From positions 392,025-456,024 of the forward strand of contig NW_025954986.1 in the NCBI RefSeq assembly GCF_022376445.1: 64,000 bases of DNA, in the 5' to 3' direction. This DNA is from Fomitopsis serialis (lineage: Eukaryota; Basidiomycota; Agaricomycetes; Polyporales; Fomitopsidaceae). Below are positions 52,306 through 62,899 of the stretch, one piece after another (within the stretch, counting starts at the first letter, position 1; the number at the start of each line of letters is the position of its first letter). The translations under genes and the position numbers were made by a program. A model generated the notes under the pieces. It had not been told where the DNA came from, did no database searches, and was given only the letters and a program-made list of their open reading frames with translations.

Positions 52306-52646
52306 CGGCCGGACCGTTTGAAGCAGGACAACTCCTGCCCGGCCGGCCTGTTCGTGGAGTCAGTTTGTTTAGGCTGGCCAACCCATTCTGGACCAGATAG
52401 ACTTCACTCCGGCCGGTCCGCTTGCAATGAAGGGATTTTATCCTGGGCCGGAACATTTGAAGTGGTGGGGCCTGAGTCCGGCCGCTCTGTTTGCAACGTG
52501 GACCGGCCGGCCGCTCCGTTGCATGTGCTAACCCTGCCCTCCACCCGGCCTGTTTGCAGTGATGCTGTATGGGTCCGGCCGGACCGTTGCCTCTATGGCC
52601 GGACTGTTTACAACAGGTACATTACCCCGGCCAAAAGCCCGGCCGG
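52306..52646 (-). repeat. Subterminal CGGCCGG sites (right arm)
   Basis: CGGCCGG or close variants at 52306, 52340, 52410, 52446, 52479, 52504, 52545, 52576, 52597 and 52640, mostly about 33-36 bases apart, followed by CCGTTTGCAA-like words. They mirror the left array. Confidence 0.65.
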
Positions 52647-52690
52647 CCTGTTGCAAGCGGTGCATTGTTGCTAACGGTAGACCCGGACTA

Positions 52691-52749
52691 CTCCGGCCGG
52701 AGGCGGCTCTACCGTTTGCAACGGTCGAAATGCACTCCGGCTGTACCGT
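52691..52749 (-). repeat. Right terminal inverted repeat
   Basis: Reverse complement of 49668-49726 without mismatch, followed by TA. Confidence 0.9.
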
Positions 52750-52751
52750 TA

Positions 52752-54906
52752 ACAGCGAGGTTTTCCACTGAATGGGCTCGTGGAATACCGGAAGTGTCGA
52801 GAAAGGGAATAGCATGTGCGCAGCTCGAGCCTCTACCTCATTGCGCGACAGGGAAGGATTGGTATGTTCGACGACGAAGCGAGCCAGAGCCGGTATGAGG
52901 AAACTCGCACCATAGCCATCAGGAGAGACGAGTTCAGCGATAGGGACGGCCTTACGGCTCGGATACTTCGTCATGACATGTTGGAGGGTACACGCCATGT
53001 CTGGCGGCCGCCACCGTACCACTCGACGCGCAGCAACTGCATCTTCATGACTGCCGTCCACACGTAGTAGGCGCCATTCGACATAGTTGGCGTGTTGAAG
53101 GACCTTCTCGCGGCGTTCGAGCCATCTTGTCATTTGAGGAAATTCATCCTTGTGGTTCGTCGCACGGTAGGCTTCTTTTGCGAAATCGATGTGGAGGCGC
53201 TCCGTCGCCTCCGTGTTGTAATTATCTGTTGTTCCATAGAGCTTGATTGCTCGGACGTAGTGGGTTAGCATGTGTAGCTTCGGGATGAGGAAATTACTAT
53301 GAGCACCGAGCCGTATGAAAACGTCCTTCTTCGCATGGAACACAGAGAGCGAGCTCTCGAGTGCGGCGAGAGTTGCGCTCGAGTGCACGGAGTATTGCGA
53401 CATGTAGAGGAAGTCCAGCAGCGCCGTCGTTGCACTGATCAGGTCTGCGGACTCGTCCCTTGGTAACGGAACATCGATCAGGAGGCCAAGGATGAAGCGA
53501 GCAATCTGCTTATGCTCAGTGCCTGTGACGCGCGATAGGCCGGAAACACCTTTATGAAAAACGCGTATGCTATGATTCGGTGGCAGTCGCTTGACCCGCG
53601 CGTCAACCTCGTCCTTGCCAACGATATCTGTAATCCATGCGAGAACGTGCTTGATCACGCCTTGATGTAATTGGTGCAGGATGTCGGGCGTTATGGATCG
53701 GAAGATGTCGACGTAGGGGAGATGCTCCCAGAAGGGATGTTGGATGGGCTTGATGCCCGCGATGTTGCAGGCACGGTTGTAGTCGGCAGTACCGGCGAGA
53801 TGGAGGGCAGCAAACACCTCATCAACATCACGAGGACTCGACAGACAAGGGTAATCCCCTAGTTCATCGTGTGGACACTTGCAAATAGGACAGTCTCCAG
53901 TGTAGGTTCCCGTAACGAGAACCTGTTCTGGATAGTCCCCGACGTACACCGCCAAGATAGGATGGCAGCGGCGCACTACCCCGTCGCCACTTGTCATCTC
54001 GATACCGTCGACACCGGGCTGTCGAAGAGGCTCGAGTATCATAGAAAGGCAGGCGTGAAATACATTTGCCAGCGTCCGGCGGCGGGCAGCTTTGTTCGTG
54101 ATGTGCTGCAGTCGGCCTGCTGGCAGGTACGCGAGAAGAATTTGACCACAATGCGAAGGCTTGCGGCGGATCTCCTTCGGCAGATTTCCTATGGTGAGGT
54201 ACACTGGATATGCGGACTTGCTCCGAAACGTTGTGAGTTGGGTTTTATCGGAAGAGATGATGATGGGCATGACAGTCGCGCCAGGTCTCTTCTTCTCGAG
54301 AATTTTCTATCAGATCTGCTCAGCCGCAATACACTCGAGCACGCAAAGACTATAGCATACCTGTGTAGCCCACCACCACTCCCCGGTATCAAGATCGTGG
54401 TAGAGTCGCAGGGTGTGGTCGCCATCAGCATAGTGGCGCGCCGGAGCGAAACACAGGTATTGCGTGTGTTCCGGATCACCCCAGAGAGCACGCGCGCACT
54501 CGAGTATGTCGCGTTTGAACATGTCAAAGCGTTCGCCATTGATGGTGACTTCGAATTGGTGGAACATCGGGCGTCGGTTCGGTAACTGTTCGTCGATGAT
54601 TTTGTTTAACCCATCGGAATTCTTGTAGGATAGCCCGAGCCGCTCACGGACCTATAGATACACAAGTGAGCCACGAAAATGAGCATAGGAAATCGCATGA
54701 CAGACCTCGGGTATGGCGAGTAGATCAGAGAACGCTGTTGATCCAGAGCCGCGCAGTTTCGCCCAGCGTGCGATTTCCCAGTCCATCTTCGAGGCAAAAG
54801 GCGCATATGGATTTGCAGCCTTAGGATCGACAGTGCCCTCATACTCGGTGTAGCCTGCCTCGGGTGCTTGTCCAGACTCTGGCGGCACAGGAGCATCAGG
54901 AAAAAC
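52752..54906 (-). pseudogene. Plavaka-type transposase, 5' and central part
   Basis: Plavaka transposases belong to the CACTA-like group of basidiomycete DNA transposons. Reading leftward: an N-terminal region (PFASKMDWEIARWAKLRGSG, SERLGLSYKN-like) near 54850-54640; FDMFKRDILECARALWGDPE and FAPARHYADGDHTLRLYHD near 54540-54400; then the long frame with MPIIISSDKTQLTTFR, YLTIGNLPKEIRRKPS, GDYPEQVLVTGTYTGDCPIC, FRSITPDILHQLHQGVIKHV, a late H-rich IPKLHMLTHY and HIDFAKEAYRATNHKDEFPQ. The reading ends at PIQWKTSL and then runs into the right inverted repeat of the palindromic element. The remainder of the protein is at 49040-49665. No terminal repeats of the Plavaka element itself were identified, nor a clear 5' start. 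Confidence 0.88.
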
Positions 54907-55639
54907 CTATTTCCCTTATTCAAGCTTCATCCAATTCAAATGTACTTTTGGTATCATTTACTCACATAATCGAACGAAAAGATGGATTGAGTGACATATA
55001 GCATTCTGAGGACTACTGAAGCAGTGTTCAAGAAAAATGGAATTGCATCACACGCATCTGAAGACAATAAAGCAGCCTCATGACATATCCATCAGACCAG
55101 ACTAGTAGTATCCGAAAGACTTAAAGACTTATGATGTAAGTGAATTACTAACACACTGTAGAACCTTCACTACCGTACCCCAAAATGCAGTAACTAGTAG
55201 GTAACTCGTATTCTACAATGACATACTAGTGGTACATCAGGAAAAACCAAAGTGTCTTATTATGTCTTTTATTGGCCATTTAAGAAATGAAGATCCTTGA
55301 AGACGGTAATGACCGATTTACACAAGTCGGTTTTATAAATGTGCCCAAAAAGATGTGTTAAGTGCTCTTAAACAGGGATCCACAACATTAATGCAAATGA
55401 AGCAGGGACCCACAACATTAATGTGAATTAAGCTGTTGCTGGATTCTGGTAGGTTGCTTTGCTTTTATTCGCTTTTCTGGTCTTCAGCGCACTTAATCTT
55501 ACCTGGTAGGTAGCTTTGCTTTTACTCGCTTTTCTGGTCTTCAGCGCACTTAATCTTACTTATGTTTGCAATAATGATTGTGGGATTTATTCCATACTGG
55601 TACAACATGATGATGACACTTGTATACTATCTGGTAACT
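54907..55639. other. AT-rich stretch upstream of the transposase
   Basis: No gene recognised; a short first exon of the transposase could lie here. A direct repeat of about 55 bases (GGTAGGTTGCTTTGCTTTTA and following) stands at about 55448-55500 and again at 55505-55560. Confidence 0.45.
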
Positions 55640-56250
55640 AAACAGCCCTACGACTGACGGCGAGCGAACGACGGACGGATGACGGGCCGGGGCGACGACC
55701 GGCGACGACTGAGAACGAAGGACAACGGAGGGCTACAACGACGGATGGAGGATTGATCGACGACGGACGGACGAAGGACGGCGAGCGACGGACGACGGCG
55801 ACGAACGGCGACAGCGACGAACGGCGACAGCGACGAACGGCGACAGCGACAAACGGCGACAGCGCGACAGCGACCGACGGACGAACCACGACGACGCACG
55901 ACGATGCACGACGACGCACGACGACGCACGACGACGCACGACGACGCACGACGACAACGCACGACGACGCACGACGACAACGCACGACGACGACGGAAAG
56001 CGACCGACGCACGACGACGCACGACGACGGACTGCCCGACTATGACCGGATCGACTGCCCGACTATGACCGGATGGACGGACGACGGATAGACGACGGAT
56101 GGGCGGATCGATGGACACCGGATCGACGGACGACGGATGGACGACGACGGATAGACGGAGGATGGGCGGATAGATGGATGGGCGGATAGTGGATAGTGCG
56201 GACAGTGGATAGCGAATAGCGGATAGCAAATATTGGATAGCGACAACACG
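55640..56250. repeat. Minisatellite tract (CGACGA / GATGGACGGA type)
   Basis: Starts with GACGGACGA words. A 15-16-base unit follows (CGACGAACGGCGACAG, about 55797-55870), then CACGACGACG repeats (55885-56030), and finally GGATGGACGGACGA and GGATAGCGAATA repeats. Long low-complexity frames on both strands result from the missing stop codons. Confidence 0.85.
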
Positions 56251-56460
56251 ACGGATGGATGGATGTGGACGGCGGAAAGACGACGCAGGGCGAGCCACAA
56301 ACCAACGCGAGACATCGAGAGACGGACGACGAAGACAGACGGCGACATGGCAGTATGAGGGAAGACGGAAGACGAGACACGACGTTGAGCCTTCGACGAG
56401 ACACGACGTTGAGCCTTCATACTCAGGCACCTTCCTCAGTGGGTGTGCCCGCAACAGGTT
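56251..56460. other. 3' flank of the DUF6532 gene
   Basis: The word GACGTTGAGCCTTC occurs twice near 56382-56418. Otherwise no feature. Confidence 0.35.
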
Positions 56461-59401
56461 CTAGACTGAGTGAGCAAAGCACTGATTCGAGTCGAGTGTG
56501 AACTCACCTTGCCCAGACTCTTGAAGCTCATCTACCTGTACTCCCTCACCGTCATCGACTTCGCTGCGACCTCCAGCATCACCTTCCCTGTCATCGCCAC
56601 TGCCTGCCTCGCCGCCTGCCTCGCCCTCGTCACCCTCATCTTCCTGGTCACCACGTCGTTTCTTCCTAGACTTCGACGATGCGGCGCCTGCGCTCCGAGG
56701 TTTCTTCGAAGGGCTGGGAGGTGTCTTCTTCGAGCTGGGAGGTGTCTTCTTCCCCTTCGCCGACTCCGCGTTCTTCGTGGTCTTTGATGAGCTCGATGGC
56801 TTAGCTTTTGCTGCGCTCGACAAAGGCTTGGTCGCGGTCGCGGCCTTTGACGTGCCAGGCTCCTTGCTGTGGCTCCGCGGCTTGGATGCGCCACGGCGTA
56901 ACTGCAGCAGCGGTATGAAGCCACCTGGCTGCTCGTCCCCCGACGCCTCGACTGCATCAGGTGCGGCATTGAGACGAGTGCTGTAACCACTGTCAGCAAT
57001 TATCTCAGTCTCAAACTGAACGTTACCTGATGTCCTTCCAAATCAATTCGCGCGTCTCCTCCAGATAGTCGGTGGCTCGATCTTCCAAGGTCTCGAGAAC
57101 TGCCATCACTCCATCCCATCTAGGATAGGCGAGTGTTAACTGACTACAAGCAACTCGATGCGATGTAAGAAATACTGACTTTCCCGCAAAATTCTTGTTC
57201 GAGAACACCGTCACAGTAGCTTGGTTGTGCGATGCCACCTCCATCAATGCTGCTTCGATCTGTTGGTATGCCATTGCATGAGTAGCTTAAAGCGTGAACG
57301 CAATAGGAAAGTAAATACTTACTGCATTGCACGAGAGGGCGATAAGGTTCAGCGGTACTTTGCTGAACTCTTCAAATGCAGAGTTGATACTCGCATCTGG
57401 GCGTCCCGCCAGGCCATAATACTGGTAGATCAGCTCTGGAATGCAATCACTTCGGAACGGTTCCGTCGGCTCGACCTTCGTACGCTAGGATGGTAGTTCA
57501 TTCTCATGTTAGTTACTTCTGGTCTTGAATGCTAGTATCGTACCTCTCTGTCCAACTTCTTCTTGCGGTCGAAGTGGAACTCTATGCCGCCGAAGACAAA
57601 ATTGGCGATGTTGCGTTTACGACTGCCGTCGGTGACCGTCGTGGAGTGTGTCTCTAGAAGCCAGCCGGCGATCTCAGTCCTTTGAGCCACGGACAGACCA
57701 TTGAGCTTGAAGACCTGCTCAACGACCTGTTTCGCCTTTTTCTTGAGCTCATTTCGCGTCTGTGACGAGCACGTCCAAACCTATAGTTGATCAGAGCCTC
57801 TGACATTCTGAACAATGGAACGTTTAGACTCACCACGGTGTAGACTTTCTTTCTCATCGCCTCTCGTTCTTCATCTGTCATCTCCTTCCGAACTTCCGCT
57901 TTCTTTGCCTTCGGGTCCCTGTCCTTCTTTGCCTTCGGGCCTTGCAGCATCTGGAATGCGTTCTTCAGGTCTGCATTGTGTTTATCGCTCTTCCCGCGTC
58001 CAAGATGCGCTTCGCGAAGGCATGCACCAATCATCTTGTCACTGGAAGGCAGGCGGTTAGAGGTAATCGACGTCTCCTTAGTCCAGGCAGCCTTGAGGGC
58101 AATATGGAGGCGCAGACAGTTCTGCGCGGCAGATACAAGGGACTTGACACTGGCGGGCAGGTCGGCTACCTTGACGCGGTTGCTACTGTTGCGTTCACCG
58201 ACAGTCCCCTGCTCGCGAGCAGGCTTGCTTTTCGCCTTCGTCTCAGACACGACCTGTGGATTATCAAGGCTATCATAATTATTAACCTGAGGATGATACT
58301 CACTATGACATCGCCGTCGTTCTCCTCCTGGACATCATCAACTTCATCCTCCCCTTCCTCGGACCCACTCCCTATGACCTCCTCGTCGTCTTCTTCATCA
58401 TCATCATCGTACTCCTGGTCCTGGTACTCGCCCTCGTCCTCGTCATCGTCATCGCGCGCACCGTCCTCGTCCTCGTCCTCGTCCTCGACCCCGACCTCGT
58501 CTTCGTCATCCACAACCTTGCCCTGGCCATCTCCCTCCTCGTCTTCATCGAGCTCATGCTCTGACTCGACCGCACGAATTGCCCGGCCCTTACCTTTCGA
58601 GTTGCCCTGCTACGTCCCAGTAGATATGTAAGAGAGGTTGCAATACAATGCATGACGACATACCTTGCTCGAAGACGACTTGACAACGACAGACTTAGGC
58701 TTCTCAGACCTAGAAACAGTAGCTTTATCCCGAGTTTGACGTTGTGTTTGACGTTGTCCACCTACTAAAAGATGTTGCGTTAGCCAGTAGTAATGCGCGA
58801 GTGTGAATTATCGATCATACACAACATTTGCGCGACATCCTCCTCGCCGGCATCCAAGGAGGTTCCAGGTTTGACGGATTTGCCATATGCTGGCTTCGGT
58901 TTGGCTTAGTGGTAACACAGCGAGCTGGTCAGTAATGTGAACTGCTGAATATAATTTGATCACATACGTCGAGGTGCCTTAGGCTGCTCAGCGGTCACAT
59001 CCTCCATCTCCACATCATTGGACGTGCCATCCTGTTCATCGACGTCTCTGTCCTCGGTGCCAGCGAGCTTCTTCTTTTTGAGCTTTGGTTGCTCTTCGTC
59101 ACTCGATAATTCTTCTTCCGCCATCATTCTTGACGAGTTTTTGCGAACCCCTACCAACGCAGCATCATCGACACCGATTAAAATCAGTGCGTCAAGGACG
59201 ATCACGATCCTCACTAGATGTTTGTTGACCCTTCTCTTTTTCCCGCTCCTTCTTGGCAGCCGCCTGGTTCGCCTTAGTCTTTGTTTGCTTGGTGGTTTTC
59301 TTCGAACCGCCTGCGGCCTTGGAGGTCTTGGTCGACCGGGTTGATCGTGGTGTTCCGGCGCCTTGTTCGGTTGCGACGGATCGAGTAACAGGCTTGACCA
59401 T
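56461..59401 (-). CDS. DUF6532-domain protein with long acidic/basic flanks
   Basis: A multi-exon gene, ATG at 59399-59401 (VKPVTRSVATEQGAG), stop at 56461-56463. The first exons are Lys/Thr/Glu-rich. An extremely acidic Asp/Glu run follows (58550-58330). Then comes the DUF6532-like region: VKSLVSAAQNCLRLHIALKA (about 58165), REAMRKKVYTVV (about 57840), SQTRNELKKKAKQVVEQVF, NFVFGGIEFHFDRKKKLDRE (about 57605-57545), IPELIYQYYGL (about 57440-57410), IALSCNAIEAALMEVASHNQ (about 57330-57220) and YPRWDGVMAVLETLEDRATD. The C-terminal tail has an NLS-like KKPRSAGAASSKSRKKRRG and another acidic stretch. Such proteins are expanded in Agaricomycetes, and their role is unknown. A nuclear location is likely from the basic motifs. 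The TET/JBP-like gene is directly upstream on the same strand, 236 bases away. Confidence 0.7.
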
Positions 59402-59637
59402 GTCGGAATGCGCACTGAGGAAAGAGAGACAGCGACGATAGACTGTAGTGATGGGTGAGAAGAAACGAAAAACGCACCTCCGATAGCATCCGAGCGTCCG
59501 TAAACTTCAACAATTGATGTCTGTGATGTTCACAGAGCCCGCGAGGCGCGCTATTACGCACGGGGAAGCGCTCATCACATTCGATGAAACCACACAAGTA
59601 TATTGAAGACGAACAAAGCTACGTAGCTATAGGTACG

Positions 59638-62600
59638 TCAAATAAAATTGGTATTAGTAGACCACCCGTTGCGCTCTTCGAGCCACTTCGTCATTTCGCG
59701 ATCAGTATGTAATACAATGGAGGCTCTGCGACCCTTGAAGTGCAAGTTAAAGTGGGTAGACTTACAAGACGGAAATATGACAAAGTCGCCATTACGAAGA
59801 GGCACGACCAGCCCTGGTTCGTATAAGACAAGCTCACCGCCTTCAAAATCACCAATTGCAAGGACTAGGCATACGCCGTCGTCCTTGCTGTCTCTGTGCG
59901 CTGCTGTCACTACGTTGAGGTTAATGACCAGCCCTAGAAAAGGGGCAGAGACGGCGGTGTTGTTGCCAGGCAATATGCGGACATACGAGTCCAGATGTTC
60001 GTATGTGCCTGGCATCATTTCCTTGAGCTGAAAAATAGATGTGTATCTTGATCAGTCGTGCTATGGAGACACAAGCAATGAGATAATTCACCTTCTTATC
60101 TAGCCAGTCAAAGATGGGTCCTAGGATGTTCTTGACCGACTGGTAGATTGAGTGATTCGTCGTCATATCTTTCGACGGGTAGGGTATTAGCTGATGGTAG
60201 TTGGTTTTGACCCCGAACGTCCTCTTCATGGTCATAGGCGGTGCGCTCACTGGAGCGTCATGTCCCTACAAAATGGCGTGTTGGTGAATCAGAGGTCAAT
60301 CAGTGGAGAGAATGTGCGCGTACAGAAGTGCAATGCCGATTGTACCAGGAAAAGTGCAGTGCCTGAAAGACATGCGCACCGCCGTCCTCAGCCGTGTTGA
60401 TCTCCTTCAGGGCATTCGGTTCAAAACAAGCAGCAAGACGATCTGGCAGACCGTCTCGCATGCTTTGAGGCATAGCCTTGCATATGCATGCAACAACGTC
60501 CAACTGTACAGACTGTATGATAAGCACATCCCTATCGCAATGAATGTCAGACTCTTATTGCATCTCAACATGTGTGCGTCTTACTCGAATAGACTGTTGT
60601 TCAGCCTTAGGTATTCACTATTTGCTGGACGTATGCCATCAACGTACATGGTCTGTAGCTACAAAATCGTGGATGAGTTAGATGATCTCGCTGTGCACAC
60701 AGGCTGAACGTACCATTGAAGTCAGCTCATATAGGCTTGATGGTTCTACGGCTTTGCTAGCCAAGTTCCTCTGACGCTCTGTCCAGGTCGAGTTCTGCCC
60801 TCTGTCCCTAGGACATTGAAACCGCTGGTTGGCCAGTTGCTCTGGATCATATTTTGAGGTGACGGTGGTAGTAGAGGTGTCGGTGCGATCTGAGCGATCT
60901 GAGAGGGTGGAGAGGGACAATGGTGACATTGATGAAGTAGTAGGTGACAGCGACAATGGCGTGAAGCTGTCGAGTTCAGTTAAAGGCGACATTTGAGAGA
61001 ATGGTGAGAGCGACGCGATAGGTGAGAACGACGTGAGAGGTGAGAGCGACGTGAGAGGCGATAACGACATGAGAGGCGGCGAGAACATCGGCCACGCGTC
61101 TGGATTGCGAGGCACAGCAACAAAAGAGCTGTATGTATACTAGTGAGTTAGGTCAACGATAAGATTGGTTGATGACTGTCACTTACTTCGAGGGAAGAGC
61201 ACTGAACAGACGGTCTGACGCATTGAGATCACTGCACAGGCAATCGCTGGAGATATCCAGAGATGATAGGGTGACTGCTGTGAACAGATCACCCAGTCTT
61301 ATGGGGCACCGTTCGCACAAAGACCCCACAGTGGGGATAACAGTTTGTAGGACAAGTCGTCCAACAGGGCTCTCTGTATTGCATGATTTGTTTAGTGCAC
61401 AACTCACGCAAGAAGAGCAACACTAGTACTCACCTGCATCTGGGCATCGCAGTATATTGGCGAGGTCGGAAGATAGATTGCCATCCGCTTCAATAAACGG
61501 CACGCGCAAGTTCGTATAGGCCATCCAGAGAAGCATATAGATTGAACCTGCAGGGTAATAAGCATACTGCTATGTCCGAATGTCGTTACAATATCTCACC
61601 TCCAGCCGCTAGCCTTGCTAGCTTGGTACCTCTCGAATACCAGGCTTGTACGGTGCGAACACTGGGGGGTTTGGCCTCTGTCGAAAGGTGCTCGCGCCAT
61701 AAAGCGGAAATATTGACGTTCACCCATCCTGACAGACTAGACGTGTAGACTGGTGAGTCAGATCATACGGAACTTATGGGAAGCTATTTACCTTGCACAC
61801 TCAAAGCTGAACTTCATGAGCGCCACCATAAGATGGAAGTCGAAAGCGCCCCTCTTGTGATCCATATCGGTGCATCGTTTGGCCAGCTGCGAGAGTGTCT
61901 CGTGCTTGTCTCCGTACGACGCTCGCTGTGGTTCCAAGAGTAGGTCCGCGCAGCTTGCAATTTCATCCTTGAGATCATAGGCTGTCAGAGTGTTCAAGAG
62001 ATTGACGACTGTGGTGCTGGCCGCTTCGTGGGGCTTCGTCGTCATTTCCCAGGCAGCGCGAGGCTGATTCTCACTGGCAATCCATTGTATGCCAGCTCTG
62101 GGACAGGGCGGCAGTGGGAAATGAGCCGGCTGCTGTGCATTTTTACGAGCCGACCTAGACGCAGGATCATACGGCGCGACAGCGAGTTTCCGACGCAACC
62201 TAGGGGCTCGCCTCGACGAACTGGATGTCCTAGGCTCAGATTCTGGATTTTCAGTCACGACGGACGAGTGAGATAGCTTTGCAACCAATGTAATATATAT
62301 GCTGACCTTGTACTGGTACTGAACTGCCTGAATACGGTACGATACACGTACTGTTATGGTCCATAGGTTGCTCAAATTGTCTTTCTGCCAAACACTGTTC
62401 AGAGGGCTCGTGAACGACGATAGATGGTCCTTCAGCTTATCATTCATTAGTTTGTTGTTTTCTACGATCTCCTGTAGAGATAGAACGAGTTTACTGACCT
62501 GTGCCCGATGGACTCCCATGTGTCGTATGCGCCGCCTCTTGGTGCTCTGAGATCAGTCGCCTTAGCAGCGACAGCATACTTGGACTTAGATCCTGAAGAG

Positions 62601-62649
62601 ACGAGAGGAGCTCAGAGAGCTCGATGACCTCAGTTTGACTTAGCTTCAT
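59638..62649 (-). CDS. TET/JBP-like 2OG-Fe(II) dioxygenase, fungal type
   Basis: The C-terminal exon (60018-59638) carries LNVVTAAHRDSKDDG, GDFEGGELVLYEPG, GDFVIFPSCKSTHFNLHFKG and RRASIVLHTDRE. This gives the iron ligands His (59896-59898), Asp (59890-59892) and His (about 59752-59754), and an Arg after them for 2-oxoglutarate, in the layout of fungal TET/JBP-type enzymes. Those enzymes oxidise 5-methylpyrimidines in DNA. Upstream exons on the minus strand encode WTERQRNLASKAVEPSSLYE near 60785-60730, a Ser/Pro/Leu hexapeptide repeat (SLSPLT-like, about 61080-60950) and a helical N-terminus (KLSQTEVIELSELLSSLQ) from an ATG at 62647-62649. The junction after this first segment is unclear (a frame change near 62510), so the start could instead be 62519. 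Exon limits in between are approximate. Confidence 0.6.
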
Positions 62650-62899
62650 AGCACGAATCCGTGAGTTACGCTCACGATGGCAGTGCGAACTTGAAGGCAG
62701 TGCGAACTCGAGGGCAGTGCTAACGTCGATACCCTCGAGCTTGGGTTAGGTCTTACAGAACCCTAGCTCCTGCAATGACGAAGCTTGGTGGTCATGCACC
62801 CAGTCAAAATATTACCCGTGATTACCATCCATTGATCTCCATTAATAGAGCTCCACCGCACGACGTTTTGCTGTTACACATCACCCACTAGATTGAAAT
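62650..62899. other. 5' flank of the dioxygenase gene
   Basis: Includes a short direct repeat of GGCAGTGCGAACT words near 62680-62720. No gene. Confidence 0.4.

Larger units (their letters stand above)
49668..52749. mobile_element. 3.08-kb palindromic (foldback-type) non-coding element
   Basis: The termini are perfect inverted repeats of 59 bases (49668-49726 and 52691-52749), starting ACGGTACAGCCGGAG, with TA on each outer side as apparent target duplication. Inside, most of the left half reappears inverted in the right half: about 50500-51060 against 51530-52085, and about 51083-51206 against 51388-51500. The whole unit is thus close to one large palindrome with a centre near 51295. It has no transposase frame; the mirror-image open frames at 50678-50884 and 51701-51973 only reflect the palindrome. 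It interrupts the Plavaka transposase gene. Confidence 0.85.

Noticed and set aside
55640..56454. Long Arg/Ser/Val-rich minus-strand frames
   Set aside because: Translation of the CGACGA minisatellite; no stop codons by composition and no unique sequence.
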